Origin: Allobosea sp. AAP35
Lineage (GTDB): Bacteria; Pseudomonadota; Alphaproteobacteria; Rhizobiales; Beijerinckiaceae
Assembly (NCBI RefSeq): GCF_001295925.1
Contig: NZ_LJHQ01000018.1
Location: 124,001-188,000 of the forward strand
Length of the DNA: 64,000 nucleotides
Direction: 5' to 3'
The notes under the pieces were generated by a model, which saw only the letters and a list, made by a program, of their open reading frames with translations, ran no database searches and was not told the DNA's origin. Positions 10,430 to 19,228 of the stretch are shown here, piece after piece. How positions within the stretch are numbered: the stretch's first letter is position 1; each line of letters opens with the position of its first letter. Made by a program: the position numbers and the translations under genes.

Positions 10430-11071
10430 ATGATGATCGCTCGCACGTTTTTCGCCGCCTTTCTGTGGGGTTCCGCCACGGCGGCTGGCGTCGCTCAGAC
10501 GCCCGATGCACCGCCGCAGCGACCAGGCGCAGTCGCTCCCGGCGACAGGGACGATAATCCCGTCGCGACGCCCGGCCCGATGCGCGGGCCGGCTGCGACC
10601 CTCGAAAAGCTCTTCGAGCGCCTGGCCGCGGCCAAAACGCCGGAGGAGGCCCGAGGCGTCGCCAATCTGATCCAGCGGCGTTGGGCCCGGTCAAACTCCC
10701 CAACGGCCGATCTGCTGATGACCCGCGCCCAGACGGCGATGAAGGGCAAGCAGATCGAACTCGCCATCGAATTGCTCGACCGCGTGATCACCCTGGAGCC
10801 GGACTGGGCCGAAGGCTGGAACCAGCGCGCCAATGCGCTCTTCCTCGCCGGCGACCCGATCCGCTCGATCTACGACATCGGCGAGGCGCTGAAGCGCGAG
10901 CCGCGCCATTACGGCGCGATGATGGGGCTGGGGACGATCCTGCGCCAGCAGGGCGACGACAAGCGCGCCATGGTCGCCTTCAGGCGGGCACTCGAGATCT
11001 ACCCGCAGCTGGAAGCGGTGAAGAGCGCGGTCGATTCGCTCAAGATCGAGGTTGACGGTCGCGACACCTGA
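10430..11071 (+). CDS. Secreted tetratricopeptide-repeat protein
   Basis: A 213-residue protein with an N-terminal signal peptide (about 22 residues, MMIARTFFAAFLWGSATAAG) and TPR helices in the C-terminal half. The helices include IELAIELLDRVITLEPDWAE, GWNQRANALFLAGDP and KRAMVAFRRALEIYP. TPRs mediate protein-protein contact, and this one should act in the periplasm. The start is placed at the ATG next to the signal peptide; a second ATG follows directly at 10433. The next gene, a membrane-anchored hydrolase, begins only 35 bases downstream, so the two may be co-transcribed. Confidence 0.85.
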   Translation: MMIARTFFAAFLWGSATAAGVAQTPDAPPQRPGAVAPGDRDDNPVATPGPMRGPAATLEKLFERLAAAKTPEEARGVANLIQRRWARSNSPTADLLMTRAQTAMKGKQIELAIELLDRVITLEPDWAEGWNQRANALFLAGDPIRSIYDIGEALKREPRHYGAMMGLGTILRQQGDDKRAMVAFRRALEIYPQLEAVKSAVDSLKIEVDGRDT

Positions 11072-11105
11072 CGGCCTGACAGAACCGAGACCGGCCTTTC
11101 CGCGT

Positions 11106-12080
11106 ATGCGCAGCATGCTGTTCCGCGCGCTTGTTCTGGTTGTGATCCTCGTTCTTGCCGGGCTCGCCCTCTGGTCGCAATGGCTGGGGGCTGAGGCCTC
11201 GAAGCGCCATCCGCCGACCGGCAGCTTCGTTGCCGTCACCGGAGGGCGGCTGCATTACCGCGAGACCCGGCCCACGGCCGAGGCGCGCGGCACCGTCGTC
11301 CTGATCCATGGCGCCTCCTCGAACCATGCCGATCTGCTGGCCACGCTGGGTCCCGATCTGTCGCATTACCGCGTTGTGGCGCTCGACCGGCCAGGCCATG
11401 GCTGGAGCGACCGGATCGCGGGCGACGCCATGGCCGATCCGGGGCGCCAGGCCGCCATCCTGATGCAGGGCATCGATGCGATCGTGCCCGAGCGCTTCGT
11501 GCTGGTCGCGCATTCGCTTGGAGGGGCCGCCGCGACGAAGATCGCGCTCGATCATCCGGAGCGGTTGCGGGGGCTGGTTCTGCTGGGCGCCGTGACCCAT
11601 CCCTGGCCCGGTGGCATCGACTGGTATCATCACCTGGGGGTGTGGCCGTTGACCGGTCCGGTCTTTGCGCATCTCGTCGGGGTGCCCGCGGCAAGCCAGC
11701 TGCTCGATGCCGGTGCGCAGAGCGTTTTTGCGCCGCGCCCGGTTGCGCCAGGCTATCTCGAGCGTGGCGAGATCGCATTGCTGCTGCGGCCGCAGACCTT
11801 CCGGGCGAATTCGCAGGACATCGCCGCGACACACGCCTTCGTCAGCGCCCAGATGCCGCGCTATCGCGGCCTGCGCGTTCCGGTGGTGGCGATCAGCGGC
11901 GATAGCGACGCCATCGTCTCGCCGATCATCCACTCGGCCGCGATCGCGCGCGAGGCGCCGCAGGGCCGCTTCGTGCTGCTGCCCGGCGTCGGCCACATGC
12001 CCCATCATGCCGCGCCGGAAATCGTTGTGGAGGCGATCGACCAGATGGTCGGGCCAAGGTCGGGGCTGGCGCTGAACTGA
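11106..12080 (+). CDS. Membrane-anchored alpha/beta hydrolase
   Basis: An alpha/beta-fold hydrolase of 324 residues with one N-terminal membrane helix (LFRALVLVVILVLAGLALW), so the catalytic domain probably faces the periplasm. The oxyanion segment is LIHGASSN. The nucleophile Ser is in AHSLGGA, the acid Asp in SGDSDAIV and the His in GVGHMPHH. These complete a catalytic triad. I chose the ATG at 11106; a TTG at 11052 would overlap the TPR gene. The substrate is unknown, and an ester or lactone is typical for the group. Confidence 0.88.
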   Translation: MRSMLFRALVLVVILVLAGLALWSQWLGAEASKRHPPTGSFVAVTGGRLHYRETRPTAEARGTVVLIHGASSNHADLLATLGPDLSHYRVVALDRPGHGWSDRIAGDAMADPGRQAAILMQGIDAIVPERFVLVAHSLGGAAATKIALDHPERLRGLVLLGAVTHPWPGGIDWYHHLGVWPLTGPVFAHLVGVPAASQLLDAGAQSVFAPRPVAPGYLERGEIALLLRPQTFRANSQDIAATHAFVSAQMPRYRGLRVPVVAISGDSDAIVSPIIHSAAIAREAPQGRFVLLPGVGHMPHHAAPEIVVEAIDQMVGPRSGLALN

Positions 12081-12143
12081 GGGACAGAGGTCTTGTCACA
12101 CCAAGGACGATCGCTTGGTTTGTCATGACGTTCCGAGAATGTG

Positions 12144-12449
12144 ATGCTGCAGGATTTGCAGTTTCTGGATTTCGAATGGAACGCCGGCAACTGGCCGAAA
12201 TGTGCCAAGCACGGCCTGTCGCGGGAGGACATTGAATCGGTTTTCGCCGCGACGCCGGTGGTCATTCCGACGCGAGCCGCCACGGCGGAGACACGTTATG
12301 CCGCGATCGGGCGCACCCTGGCGAGCCGATACGCTTTCATCGTCTTTACCCTTCGCATCACACCTGCGGGCACCCGCATTCGGCCTATCTCTGCCTGCCC
12401 CATGCACGCAAAGAAGGTGCAGTACTATGACAGCACCAAAGGCGCTTAA
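12144..12449 (+). CDS. BrnT-family toxin of a type II toxin-antitoxin pair
   Basis: A protein of 101 residues from the ATG at 12144 (a GTG lies one codon earlier). It matches the BrnT/DUF497 layout: FEWNAGNWPKCAKHGLSRED near the start, a VFA segment, then RIRPISACPMHAKKVQYY near the end. BrnT is a ribonuclease-like toxin of the RelE fold that cleaves RNA and stops translation. Its stop codon overlaps the next gene by 23 bases, so toxin and antitoxin are translationally linked, toxin first, as usual for BrnTA. Confidence 0.88.
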   Translation: MLQDLQFLDFEWNAGNWPKCAKHGLSREDIESVFAATPVVIPTRAATAETRYAAIGRTLASRYAFIVFTLRITPAGTRIRPISACPMHAKKVQYYDSTKGA

Positions 12450-12708
12450 GCCCTTCCCGGTTTTTGCCACCGATCAGGAGGCAGAAGACTTTGTCGATCA
12501 CGCCGATCTCACGGAATACGATCTGTCATCCTTCGAGCCCGTTCGCTTCGAGTTCAAGGCGAAGACGGCGACGATCAGCATGCGCGTGCCGCAGGACCTA
12601 CTCGACGCCGTGAAGTCGCGCGCCGGCCGCGAAGGCATTCCCTATCAGAGCTTCATCCGGCGGACGCTCGAGAACGCTCTGGCGCGAGAAGGCAAAAAAA
12701 CAGCCTGA
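12427..12708 (+). CDS. CopG-family antitoxin paired with BrnT
   Basis: A 93-residue antitoxin. The N-terminal half (FATDQEAEDFVDHADLTEYD) is acidic and probably wraps the toxin. The C-terminal part (TISMRVPQDLLDAVKSRAG then IPYQSFIRRTLENAL) is a ribbon-helix-helix DNA-binding domain of the CopG_antitoxin type, so it should repress its own promoter. It overlaps the end of the toxin gene and begins at the ATG at 12427. It is convergent with pyk with only three bases between them. Confidence 0.88.
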   Translation: MTAPKALKPFPVFATDQEAEDFVDHADLTEYDLSSFEPVRFEFKAKTATISMRVPQDLLDAVKSRAGREGIPYQSFIRRTLENALAREGKKTA

Positions 12709-12711
12709 CGC

Positions 12712-14151
12712 TCACGCCTTCTCGACATGCTCCTTCGCCACGAAGGCGATGCGGACCATATTGGTGGCGCCCGGAGTTCCAAACGGCACGCCGGCGACGA
12801 CGATGATGCGATCGCCGAGCTTGGCGAATTTCTCGCGCACGGCGAATTTGCAGGCGCGCGAGGCCATGTCGTCATTGTCGCTGGCATCCTTGGTCACCAC
12901 GGAATGCACCCCCCAGACGAGCGTGAGCTGGCGGGCCGTGGCGCGGTTGGGTGTGAGCGCGATCACGGTCGAGTTCGGCCGCTCGCGGGCGATGCGGGAG
13001 GCCGTCGAGCCCGAGGAGGTCCAGGCGGCAATGACCTTGAGCTTCAGCGTGTCGGCGATCTCGTGGGCCGCCTTGGCGATGGCGTCGGCGCCGGTCGCCT
13101 CCGGCTCGGCGCGCTGCGCCTCCAGGATCGAGCGGTAGACGGACTCAGCTTCGACCTCCTCGGCGATGCGGTTCATCATCGAGACCGCCTCGATCGGGAA
13201 CTGGCCGGCCGCGCTTTCGGCCGAGAGCATCACCGCATCGGCGCCTTCGAACACGGCGGTGGCGACGTCGGAGACCTCGGCGCGCGTCGGCACGGGGCTG
13301 GTGATCATGCTCTCCAGCATCTGCGTGGCGACGACGACGGGCTTGCCCTTGCGGCGGCACATCCGGGTGATCCGCTTTTGCGTACCCGGCACCTTCTCCA
13401 GCGGCATCTCGACGCCGAGATCGCCGCGCGCCACCATGATCGCGTCCGAGGCGTCGATGATCTCCTCAAGCCGCAGCAGTGCCTGCGGCTTCTCGATCTT
13501 GGCCAGCGCCAGCGCCCGCCCGCGCACGATTCTGCGCAGATCGGCCATGTCCTCCGGCCGCTGCACGAACGACAAGGCGATCCAGTCGACCCCGGCCTCG
13601 GCGGCGGCCTCGGCATCGGAGCGGTCCTTATCGGTCATGGCCGAGACGGCGATGGTGGTGTCGGGCAGGCTGACGCCCTTGCGCGAGGACAGCCGGCCGC
13701 CGATGACGACGCGGGTCAGGGCTTGCGTCGGGCTGGCTGTCTCGACCGTGAGGCGCAGCTTGCCATCGTCGAGGATCAGCGTGTGGCCGGGTTCGAGCGC
13801 GCTCAGAATCTCGGGATGGGGCAAATGGACGCGCTCGATCGTGCCGGGCGCGGGATCGGAATCGAGCGTGAAGCGGGCGCCGTTCTCCAGCGTCACCCCG
13901 CCATCGCCGCCGAAGGCACCGACGCGCAGCTTGGGGCCCTGGAGATCGGCCAGGATGCCGACCGGGCGGCGAAACTGCGTCTCCAGCGCCCGCAGCATGG
14001 CGACCTTCTCGGGCAGCGTCTCGCGCGCGGTATGGCTCATATTGATGCGGAAGACATCGACGCCGGCCTGAAACAGCTTGCCGCACATCTCGGACGTCGC
14101 CGAGGCGGGTCCCAGCGTGGCGATGATCTTGATGCGGCGTTCGCGCTTCAT
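12712..14151 (-). CDS. pyk: Pyruvate kinase
   Basis: A 479-residue glycolytic enzyme converting phosphoenolpyruvate and ADP to pyruvate and ATP, with Mg2+ and usually K+. It shows the N-terminal KIIATLGPAS and FRINMSH segments, the metal-binding active-site stretch (KIEKPQAL, then MVARGDLGVEMP) and the usual C-terminal domain. It is the last gene of a three-gene minus-strand run behind glycerate kinase and a DUF1036 gene, with 11 bases to the DUF1036 stop. This places the conversion from 2-phosphoglycerate toward pyruvate next to the supply of glycerate. Confidence 0.98.
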   Translation of the reverse strand: MKRERRIKIIATLGPASATSEMCGKLFQAGVDVFRINMSHTARETLPEKVAMLRALETQFRRPVGILADLQGPKLRVGAFGGDGGVTLENGARFTLDSDPAPGTIERVHLPHPEILSALEPGHTLILDDGKLRLTVETASPTQALTRVVIGGRLSSRKGVSLPDTTIAVSAMTDKDRSDAEAAAEAGVDWIALSFVQRPEDMADLRRIVRGRALALAKIEKPQALLRLEEIIDASDAIMVARGDLGVEMPLEKVPGTQKRITRMCRRKGKPVVVATQMLESMITSPVPTRAEVSDVATAVFEGADAVMLSAESAAGQFPIEAVSMMNRIAEEVEAESVYRSILEAQRAEPEATGADAIAKAAHEIADTLKLKVIAAWTSSGSTASRIARERPNSTVIALTPNRATARQLTLVWGVHSVVTKDASDNDDMASRACKFAVREKFAKLGDRIIVVAGVPFGTPGATNMVRIAFVAKEHVEKA

Positions 14152-14162
14152 GTCACTATCCC

Positions 14163-14606
14163 TCAGGGCCGCGCGGGCGCGCCGCCGGTGGTGTCGGTGA
14201 GCTGGATCGTCCAGCTTTTCTGCTCGCCGGTGTCGACCTCGAAGAAGCCGGCGCGCTCATAGCCGCGCGCCAGACAGTCCTCTATCCCGCGAATCGTGAA
14301 TTCCTTGTTGCGGGTACACATGACGGATTTGCCGGTCCATTCGCCACCACGGTCGTAATCCACGGCGTGGACGTAATAGAACCGCGCCGCCAGCGTGCCG
14401 CGCAGCAGGGTCTCGCAGGCGCGCGGCCCGATGTTCCACCAGCCCTCGGTGGTCCAACCCTGGGCGTCGCGATAGCCGATCGCCACACCGACACGGCTGG
14501 GCGTGGTGTTGCACATGCGCAGATCCGCAAGGGCGGGAGCCGCACCCGCCAGCAGCCCGGCGAGCGGCAGGGCGATTCGCAGGAGCGATCGTTGGATGGC
14601 GTTCAT
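14163..14606 (-). CDS. DUF1036 secreted protein
   Basis: A DUF1036 protein of 147 residues with a signal peptide (cleavage near ALA-D). The mature part carries the family hallmarks CNTTPSRVGVAIGYRD, WWNIGPRACE and four to five Cys residues that may form disulphides. The ATG at 14606 overlaps the upstream glycerate kinase stop as ATGA, which supports this start over a longer frame and implies translational coupling. The function of the family is unknown. Its place next to pyk is common in this order, from memory. Confidence 0.88.
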   Translation of the reverse strand: MNAIQRSLLRIALPLAGLLAGAAPALADLRMCNTTPSRVGVAIGYRDAQGWTTEGWWNIGPRACETLLRGTLAARFYYVHAVDYDRGGEWTGKSVMCTRNKEFTIRGIEDCLARGYERAGFFEVDTGEQKSWTIQLTDTTGGAPARP

Positions 14607-15883
14607 GGCTGGGGTTCGATCAGGATCACGCGGCAATCATTGACATTGGTCAGGGTCGGGCCGGTTTCCAGCAGATCGCCCAGCGGGGCGAAGAAACCGG
14701 TCGAATCGTTGTCGGCGAGGCATCTGGCAGGATCAAGGCCAAGCGCCGCGGCGCGCGCCAGCGTGGTGTCGTCGATGATCGCGCCGGCGGGATCGGTCGC
14801 TTCGCCGCCGCCGCCATCGGTGCCGTCGGTGTCGCCCGAAAGCGCGACGATGCCGGGCTCGGCGCCAAGGGCAATGGCGAGCGCCAGGGCATACTCCTGA
14901 TTGGGCCCGCCCCGACCGGTGCCGCGCAAGGTCACGGTGAATTCGCCCCCCGACAGGATCGCAACGCGACGGCCCTCGCGCTTCAGCGCCAGAGCCAGCG
15001 TTGCATGGCTGGCGGCGACGTCGCGCGCCTCGCCCTCGAGGTCAGGCCCGAGATCATGGACCTCGTAGCCTGCCGCAACGGCCGCATCATGAGCCGCCGC
15101 GATCGCATCGCGCGGCCGCGCGATGATGCGGAACTCGCTGCCGGCGAAGGCGGAGTGCCCGGGCTTGGGCGTCTCGCTGGCGTCGTCGTCCAGCAGCGCG
15201 CTTGCCGCCGTGGGCAGAGCGAGACCATAGCGCGAGACGATGGCGCGGGCCTGGCTCATCGTCGTGGGGTCGGGGACGGTGGGGCCGGACGCGATCGCCG
15301 TCGGCTCGTCATGGGGCACGTCGGAGATGGCCAGCGTCAGAAGCCGGGCCGGCGCCGCCGCCAGCGCCAGCCGCCCGCCCTTGATGCGCGACAGGCGCTT
15401 GCGCACGATGTTCATCTCGCCGATCGGCGCGCCGCAGCGCAGCAGCGCCTTGTTGACCGCCTGTTTTTCGGCGAGCGTGAGGCCGCCGGCCGGCGCGACC
15501 CAATTGGCCGAGCCGCCACCCGAGAGCAGCACTAGCACGAGATCCTCAGTCGTGGCGGAGGCCGCCAGTTCGAGCGCGCGCGTCGCGCTGTCGAGGCTGG
15601 CCTGGTCGGGCACGGGGTGGCCTGCCGCGACCATCGGGATCTGGCGCGTGGCCGTCTCGTAGCCGTGCCGCGCCACCGCGTGCCCGACGAGCCGCTCGGC
15701 CGGAAAACCCGCATCGAGATAATGCGCTTCAGCCAGCGCGGTCATGCTGCCGGCGGCCTTGCCGGCTGCCAGCAGAATCAGGCGGCCGCGCGCGGGCGGA
15801 GGTGGCAGATGGCCCGGCAGGCAGCCGGCCGGGTGGGCCCTCGCCACGGCGGCGTCGAAGATCGTGCGTGCCTCTGTGCGCAT
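14603..15883 (-). CDS. ttuD: Glycerate kinase type-2 (MOFRL domain)
   Basis: An enzyme of 426 residues that phosphorylates D-glycerate to 2-phosphoglycerate. It belongs to the GckA/TtuD family, often mislabelled hydroxypyruvate reductase. The N-terminal domain has the AAGKAAGSM and [10 protein letters not shown] nucleotide-binding segments. The C-terminal MOFRL domain has [22 protein letters not shown] and [10 protein letters not shown] chose the ATG at 15883 ([13 protein letters not shown]), which matches the family start, over a TTG further upstream. It leads an operon with DUF1036 and pyruvate kinase. In Agrobacterium vitis a similar pair, ttuD-ttuE, serves tartrate use. Confidence 0.92.
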   Translation of the reverse strand: MRTEARTIFDAAVARAHPAGCLPGHLPPPPARGRLILLAAGKAAGSMTALAEAHYLDAGFPAERLVGHAVARHGYETATRQIPMVAAGHPVPDQASLDSATRALELAASATTEDLVLVLLSGGGSANWVAPAGGLTLAEKQAVNKALLRCGAPIGEMNIVRKRLSRIKGGRLALAAAPARLLTLAISDVPHDEPTAIASGPTVPDPTTMSQARAIVSRYGLALPTAASALLDDDASETPKPGHSAFAGSEFRIIARPRDAIAAAHDAAVAAGYEVHDLGPDLEGEARDVAASHATLALALKREGRRVAILSGGEFTVTLRGTGRGGPNQEYALALAIALGAEPGIVALSGDTDGTDGGGGEATDPAGAIIDDTTLARAAALGLDPARCLADNDSTGFFAPLGDLLETGPTLTNVNDCRVILIEPQP

Positions 15884-16169
15884 CCGCTGCGTCTGGTCGT
15901 TGGATCGCTGCAAGGCCGCCCCGTTTTGCCCGGTGGTTGTCTTCGTCGATCGTTTCGACCGCGTGACTCGTTCTAGGCGCGGGGGCGCCGCGCGTCATCA
16001 GGCTTTCGTCGCCTGCCCGGTGCGGCTCCTGTCGCTCGGCGGCACGCGGCTGTTGAGAGATGTTGCCACCGCCCGGTCGCGGCTTGACGGCGACGCCCGC
16101 CCGGTGCGAACCCTGCGGCCAAATCTCCCCATCCAGACATTTCAACGCCATCACCGAGAAGGATATCAG

Positions 16170-16412
16170 ATGGACGAACCGGTTCAGGGCGACCAGCTCA
16201 AGAGCATCGTGGAGCGCATCGAGCGGCTCGAGGAAGAGAAGAAGACCATCGCCGACGACATCAAGGAGGTCTATGCCGAGGCCAAGGGCAATGGCTACGA
16301 CGTCAAGGTGCTGCGCAAGGTCATCGCCATCCGCAAGCGCGACGCCAATGAGCGCGCCGAGGAGGAGGCGATCCTCGACCTCTATCTGCAGGCCGTCGGC
16401 GAGAGCGCCTGA
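16170..16412 (+). CDS. gapR: GapR-like nucleoid-associated protein (DUF2312)
   Basis: An 80-residue protein of the DUF2312 family, GapR in Caulobacter, which clamps around overtwisted AT-rich DNA ahead of replication and transcription and helps topoisomerases. The N-terminal part is a coiled coil ([20 protein letters not shown]). The C-terminal part has conserved basic residues in [19 protein letters not shown] and ends [21 protein letters not shown] ribosome site lies 5-12 bases before the ATG. It is monocistronic, preceded by a 256-base gap and followed by a palindrome and terminator. Confidence 0.95.
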   Translation: MDEPVQGDQLKSIVERIERLEEEKKTIADDIKEVYAEAKGNGYDVKVLRKVIAIRKRDANERAEEEAILDLYLQAVGESA

Positions 16413-16441
16413 GGGCATCCGCCGAACGAGCATCCTCTACC

Positions 16442-16586
16442 GTCATTCCGGGCAAGCGAAGCGCAGGCCCGGAATCCATCATGGGGCACCGGCGGTACTC
16501 TAGGATGGATTCGGGAGCGGCGCCGCAGAGCCTGTCCTCGCGCCTGCCGAAGGCAGGACCCGGGGGCGGCTTGTCCGGAATGACGG
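16442..16586. repeat. Dispersed palindromic element, family B (extended copy)
   Basis: Begins GTCATTCCGGGCAAGCG and ends CTTGTCCGGAATGACGG. The internal GGAATCCATCATGGGGC and TCTAGGATGGATTCGGG arms pair with each other. This copy carries an extra insert of about 35 bases (CAGAGCCTGTCCTCGCGCC and onward). Related copies lie at 21311, 35666, 40280, 49536 and 50915. Confidence 0.8.
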
Positions 16587-16609
16587 TCTGGATGTGGGAC
16601 GTGAACATC

Positions 16610-16644
16610 AAAACGCCCGCTCCGGTTTTCCGGGCGGGCGTTTT
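16610..16644. terminator. Bidirectional terminator between gapR and azoR
   Basis: A stem AAAACGCCCG / CGGGCGTTTT with inner CCGG-TTTT-CCGG pairing. The A run on one side and T run on the other let it serve both the plus-strand gapR and the minus-strand azoR transcripts, which converge here. Confidence 0.88.
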
Positions 16645-16667
16645 CGTTCGGGAAGGCAGTGCGGCGC

Positions 16668-17273
16668 TCAGGCGACCTTGGCGAGCTCGGCCTGCGCGTC
16701 GTTGATCGCCTGCTGGCGCGCCTCGGGGCCGAAGCCCAGCTTCTCGGCGCGCACGAAGGTGATGTCGGCGATGCCGATGAAGCGCAGCAGCGTGCGCAGA
16801 TGCGGCTCCTGCGAGTCCATCGGCTGGGCCGGGCCCGAGCTGTAGAGCCCGCCGCGGCTTTCGACGACGATGGCGCGCTTGCCCGTGAGCAGCCCTTCCG
16901 GGCCGGCTTCGCCATATTTGAAGGTCACGCCGGCGCGCAGCACATGGTCGAACCAGGCCTTCAGCGTCGAGGGAATGCCGAAATTATACATGGGCGCGCC
17001 GATGACGATCACGTCGGCTGCCTTCAACTCGGCCACCAGCGTGTCGGAAAGCTGCTTCGCCGCCGCCTGGGCCGGGTTGGCGGGCTCGGCCCCGCGGATG
17101 GCGGCGGTGGAATCGGCGTCGAGATGCGGCACCGGGCTGGTGCCGAGATCGCGCTCGACGACCGTCAGCGCCGGGTTCTGGCCGCGCAGCCGGGCGACCG
17201 TCTCATCGATGAGCTGCTTGGAGACGGAGGCGGCGCCCGAGGCGCTGCTGTTGATGACGAGAAGGCTGGACAT
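16668..17273 (-). CDS. azoR: FMN-dependent NADH-azoreductase
   Basis: A 201-residue flavodoxin-fold enzyme that uses NADH and FMN to reduce quinones and azo compounds. It opens MSSLLVINSSASGAASVS, with the FMN phosphate-binding Ser cluster. The segments GAPMYNFGIPSTLKAWFDHV and SRGGLYS follow, as expected for AzoR. The ATG at 17273 matches the family start; the longer frame upstream lacks similarity. It is divergent from a LysR regulator 113 bases away, a common azoR arrangement that suggests induction by quinones or other electrophiles. Confidence 0.95.
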   Translation of the reverse strand: MSSLLVINSSASGAASVSKQLIDETVARLRGQNPALTVVERDLGTSPVPHLDADSTAAIRGAEPANPAQAAAKQLSDTLVAELKAADVIVIGAPMYNFGIPSTLKAWFDHVLRAGVTFKYGEAGPEGLLTGKRAIVVESRGGLYSSGPAQPMDSQEPHLRTLLRFIGIADITFVRAEKLGFGPEARQQAINDAQAELAKVA

Positions 17274-17334
17274 GATGACTGACCTCAAAATCTTGAAAGG
17301 GGCTCGATAGCGGGCAAGATGGAGGTTCGACTTC

Positions 17335-17372
17335 AGCAACAGAACCGCTATAAATCGCACCAGACTGTTGCT
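17335..17372. promoter_or_regulatory. Candidate LysR operator between azoR and its regulator
   Basis: An 8-bp inverted repeat, AGCAACAG (17335-17342) and CTGTTGCT (17365-17372), spaced by 22 bases with an AT-rich centre (CTATAAAT). It lies in the shared promoter region of azoR and the LysR gene. LysR sites usually have a shorter T-N11-A core, so this is only a candidate. Confidence 0.4.
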
Positions 17373-17386
17373 CTCAGGGGAACGCA

Positions 17387-18361
17387 ATGTCGGAGCTCGA
17401 CGACATTCGCAGCTTCATCGCCGTGGTCGAGAGCGGTGGCTTCGGCCGTGCCGCCGATCATCTCGGCCTGGCCAAATCGGTCGTCAGCCGCCGGATCGCG
17501 CGGCTCGAGGCCGATCTCGGCACGAGGCTGCTGAGCCGGACGACGCGCGGCGTGGTGGCGACCGAGGCCGGGCTCGAATTCAAGGCGCGCGGCGAGCGCA
17601 TCCTCGCCGATCTCGTCGAGGCACGCGAATCCATCGCGCAGGCGGCGGGCGGGGTCGCGGGTCGTCTGCGCCTGTCGATGCCGCTGACCTTCGGCAACCG
17701 GCATGTCGCGCCGTTGCTGGGCGAACTTGCCTCCCGCCATGCTCTCTTGGAGATCGATGTCGAGGCCAGCGACCGCTATGTCGATCTGATCGGCGAGCGT
17801 TTCGACGCCGCGATCCGGATCGGCACACTGAAGGATTCCAGCCTCGTCGCGCGCAAGATCGCGCCGGTTCACGCCGTCATCCTGGCGAGCATCGACTATC
17901 TGGCAAGGAAGGGGCGACCGCTCAGCCCCGCCGACATCACCCGGCATGAATGCCTGCTCTACACCGGAACCAGTTCCCTTGATTGGACCTTCCAGGCCGG
18001 CAAGCGCCGGGTTTCGGTTCGTCCGGAGGGGCGGCTGCGCGCGGACAGCGGCGAGACTTTGCTGGAATGGGCGAAGGCCGGTCTCGGCCTCGTGCAATTG
18101 CCGACCTTCATCGCCAGCGACGCGATCCGCGATGGCTCTCTCGAGCCGCTGCTGTGGCAATACCCCATGACCGAACACGGGCTCTATGTGGTGCGCCCGC
18201 CCGGCGCCTATGTGCCGGGCAAGGTCAGGGTGCTGATCGATCTTCTGGTCGAGCGCTTCGGCGGCGCGCCCTATTGGGACCCCTGCCAGATCGCGCTGCG
18301 GGAGCATGGCCTCACAGGCGGCTCGTCGCCCCTTGAGCAAAGCGCGCATCAACCGGCGTGA
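17387..18361 (+). CDS. LysR-family regulator divergent from azoR
   Basis: A 324-residue regulator with an N-terminal winged helix-turn-helix (FGRAADHLGLAKSVVSRRI, LLSRTTRG) and a C-terminal effector domain from about residue 90. The effector domain resembles the type found in AaeR/DhcR-like proteins. The ribosome site CAGGGGAA sits just before the ATG. Its divergent placement makes azoR the most likely target. Cys residues at HECLLY and DPCQI could in principle sense oxidants, but this is inference only. Confidence 0.93.
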   Translation: MSELDDIRSFIAVVESGGFGRAADHLGLAKSVVSRRIARLEADLGTRLLSRTTRGVVATEAGLEFKARGERILADLVEARESIAQAAGGVAGRLRLSMPLTFGNRHVAPLLGELASRHALLEIDVEASDRYVDLIGERFDAAIRIGTLKDSSLVARKIAPVHAVILASIDYLARKGRPLSPADITRHECLLYTGTSSLDWTFQAGKRRVSVRPEGRLRADSGETLLEWAKAGLGLVQLPTFIASDAIRDGSLEPLLWQYPMTEHGLYVVRPPGAYVPGKVRVLIDLLVERFGGAPYWDPCQIALREHGLTGGSSPLEQSAHQPA

Positions 18362-18440
18362 TCCTCGCCATCACGCGATTTGGCGTGGCTTTGCGCGCAG
18401 TTGCCGGCACTTTTCCGTCAGCCCGCCATGGAGATGACCG

Positions 18441-19049
18441 ATGCTGCTCGTTGGAATGCTCGACAGCCCTTATGTTCGCCGCGCCGCCGTGACCGGCACG
18501 CTTCTCGGTCTTGAGTTCGAGCACCGCTCGGTCTCGGTCTTTCGGCATATGGATGAGTTCCGCGCGATCAACCCGCTGATCAAGGCGCCGACTCTGGTGG
18601 CCGATGACGGCACCGCGATCAGCGAATCCCTGCTGATCATCCAGCATTTCGAGGATATCGCCGGCCGTTCGCTGCGCCCTGTCGATCATGGCGCGCGCAC
18701 GCGCGATCTGGCGCTCACCGGCATCGGCATTATTGCCGCCGACAAGGCCGTCGCCATCGAATACGAGCGCAAGCGGCCGGAAGCGCAGCGCTACGCGCCC
18801 TGGCAGGAGCGCATCGTCGCCCAGCTTCACACCGCGCTCGATCTGCTCGATGCGGCGGCCGGGCGAAGCGAACTGACGGCCGGGCCGGAGCTTCTGCCCT
18901 GCGACATCGCCGCCGCCATCGCCTGGGGTTTCTGCCGCTTCGTCATTCCAGACTTTGCGCCGACGGTGCGCTGGCCGGCTCTGGCCGCCCAGGCGCAGGC
19001 CTGCGAAGCGCTCGACGTGTTCAAGGCCTGGCCGATCGACCGCCAATAG
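18441..19049 (+). CDS. Glutathione S-transferase family protein
   Basis: A GST-like protein of 202 residues. The thioredoxin-like N-terminal domain has DSPYVRRAAVTGTLLGLEFE with the N-terminal Ser of the SPYVRR motif as probable catalytic residue, then NPLIKAPTLVADDG and the glutathione-binding SES in AISESLLI. The all-helical C-terminal domain starts near residue 85. The sequence fits the group of GSTs often annotated as YfcG/GstB-like. The gene is preceded by a GGAG motif and followed by a separate GNAT gene. Confidence 0.88.
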   Translation: MLLVGMLDSPYVRRAAVTGTLLGLEFEHRSVSVFRHMDEFRAINPLIKAPTLVADDGTAISESLLIIQHFEDIAGRSLRPVDHGARTRDLALTGIGIIAADKAVAIEYERKRPEAQRYAPWQERIVAQLHTALDLLDAAAGRSELTAGPELLPCDIAAAIAWGFCRFVIPDFAPTVRWPALAAQAQACEALDVFKAWPIDRQ

Positions 19050-19228
19050 CGTCCGTTCACCGAAGGCACGTGGAGCGTCTGACTCGTCACCCTGCCCACA
19101 GATGCTGCTGCGCCCTGCGCCCGCCCTCTTGCAATTCAGGGGTAAAGCGCCAATTTGCAGGCGAGTTAGGGACGATTCGCCTCCTGGTCGGCCGCGCGCA
19201 TCCAGCGCTGTTCGCAGGAGATGATACA

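Noticed and set aside
16442-16586. Considered as an insertion sequence or MITE with terminal repeats
   Set aside because: There is no transposase and I could not see clear target duplications. It is better described as a member of a dispersed palindrome family.
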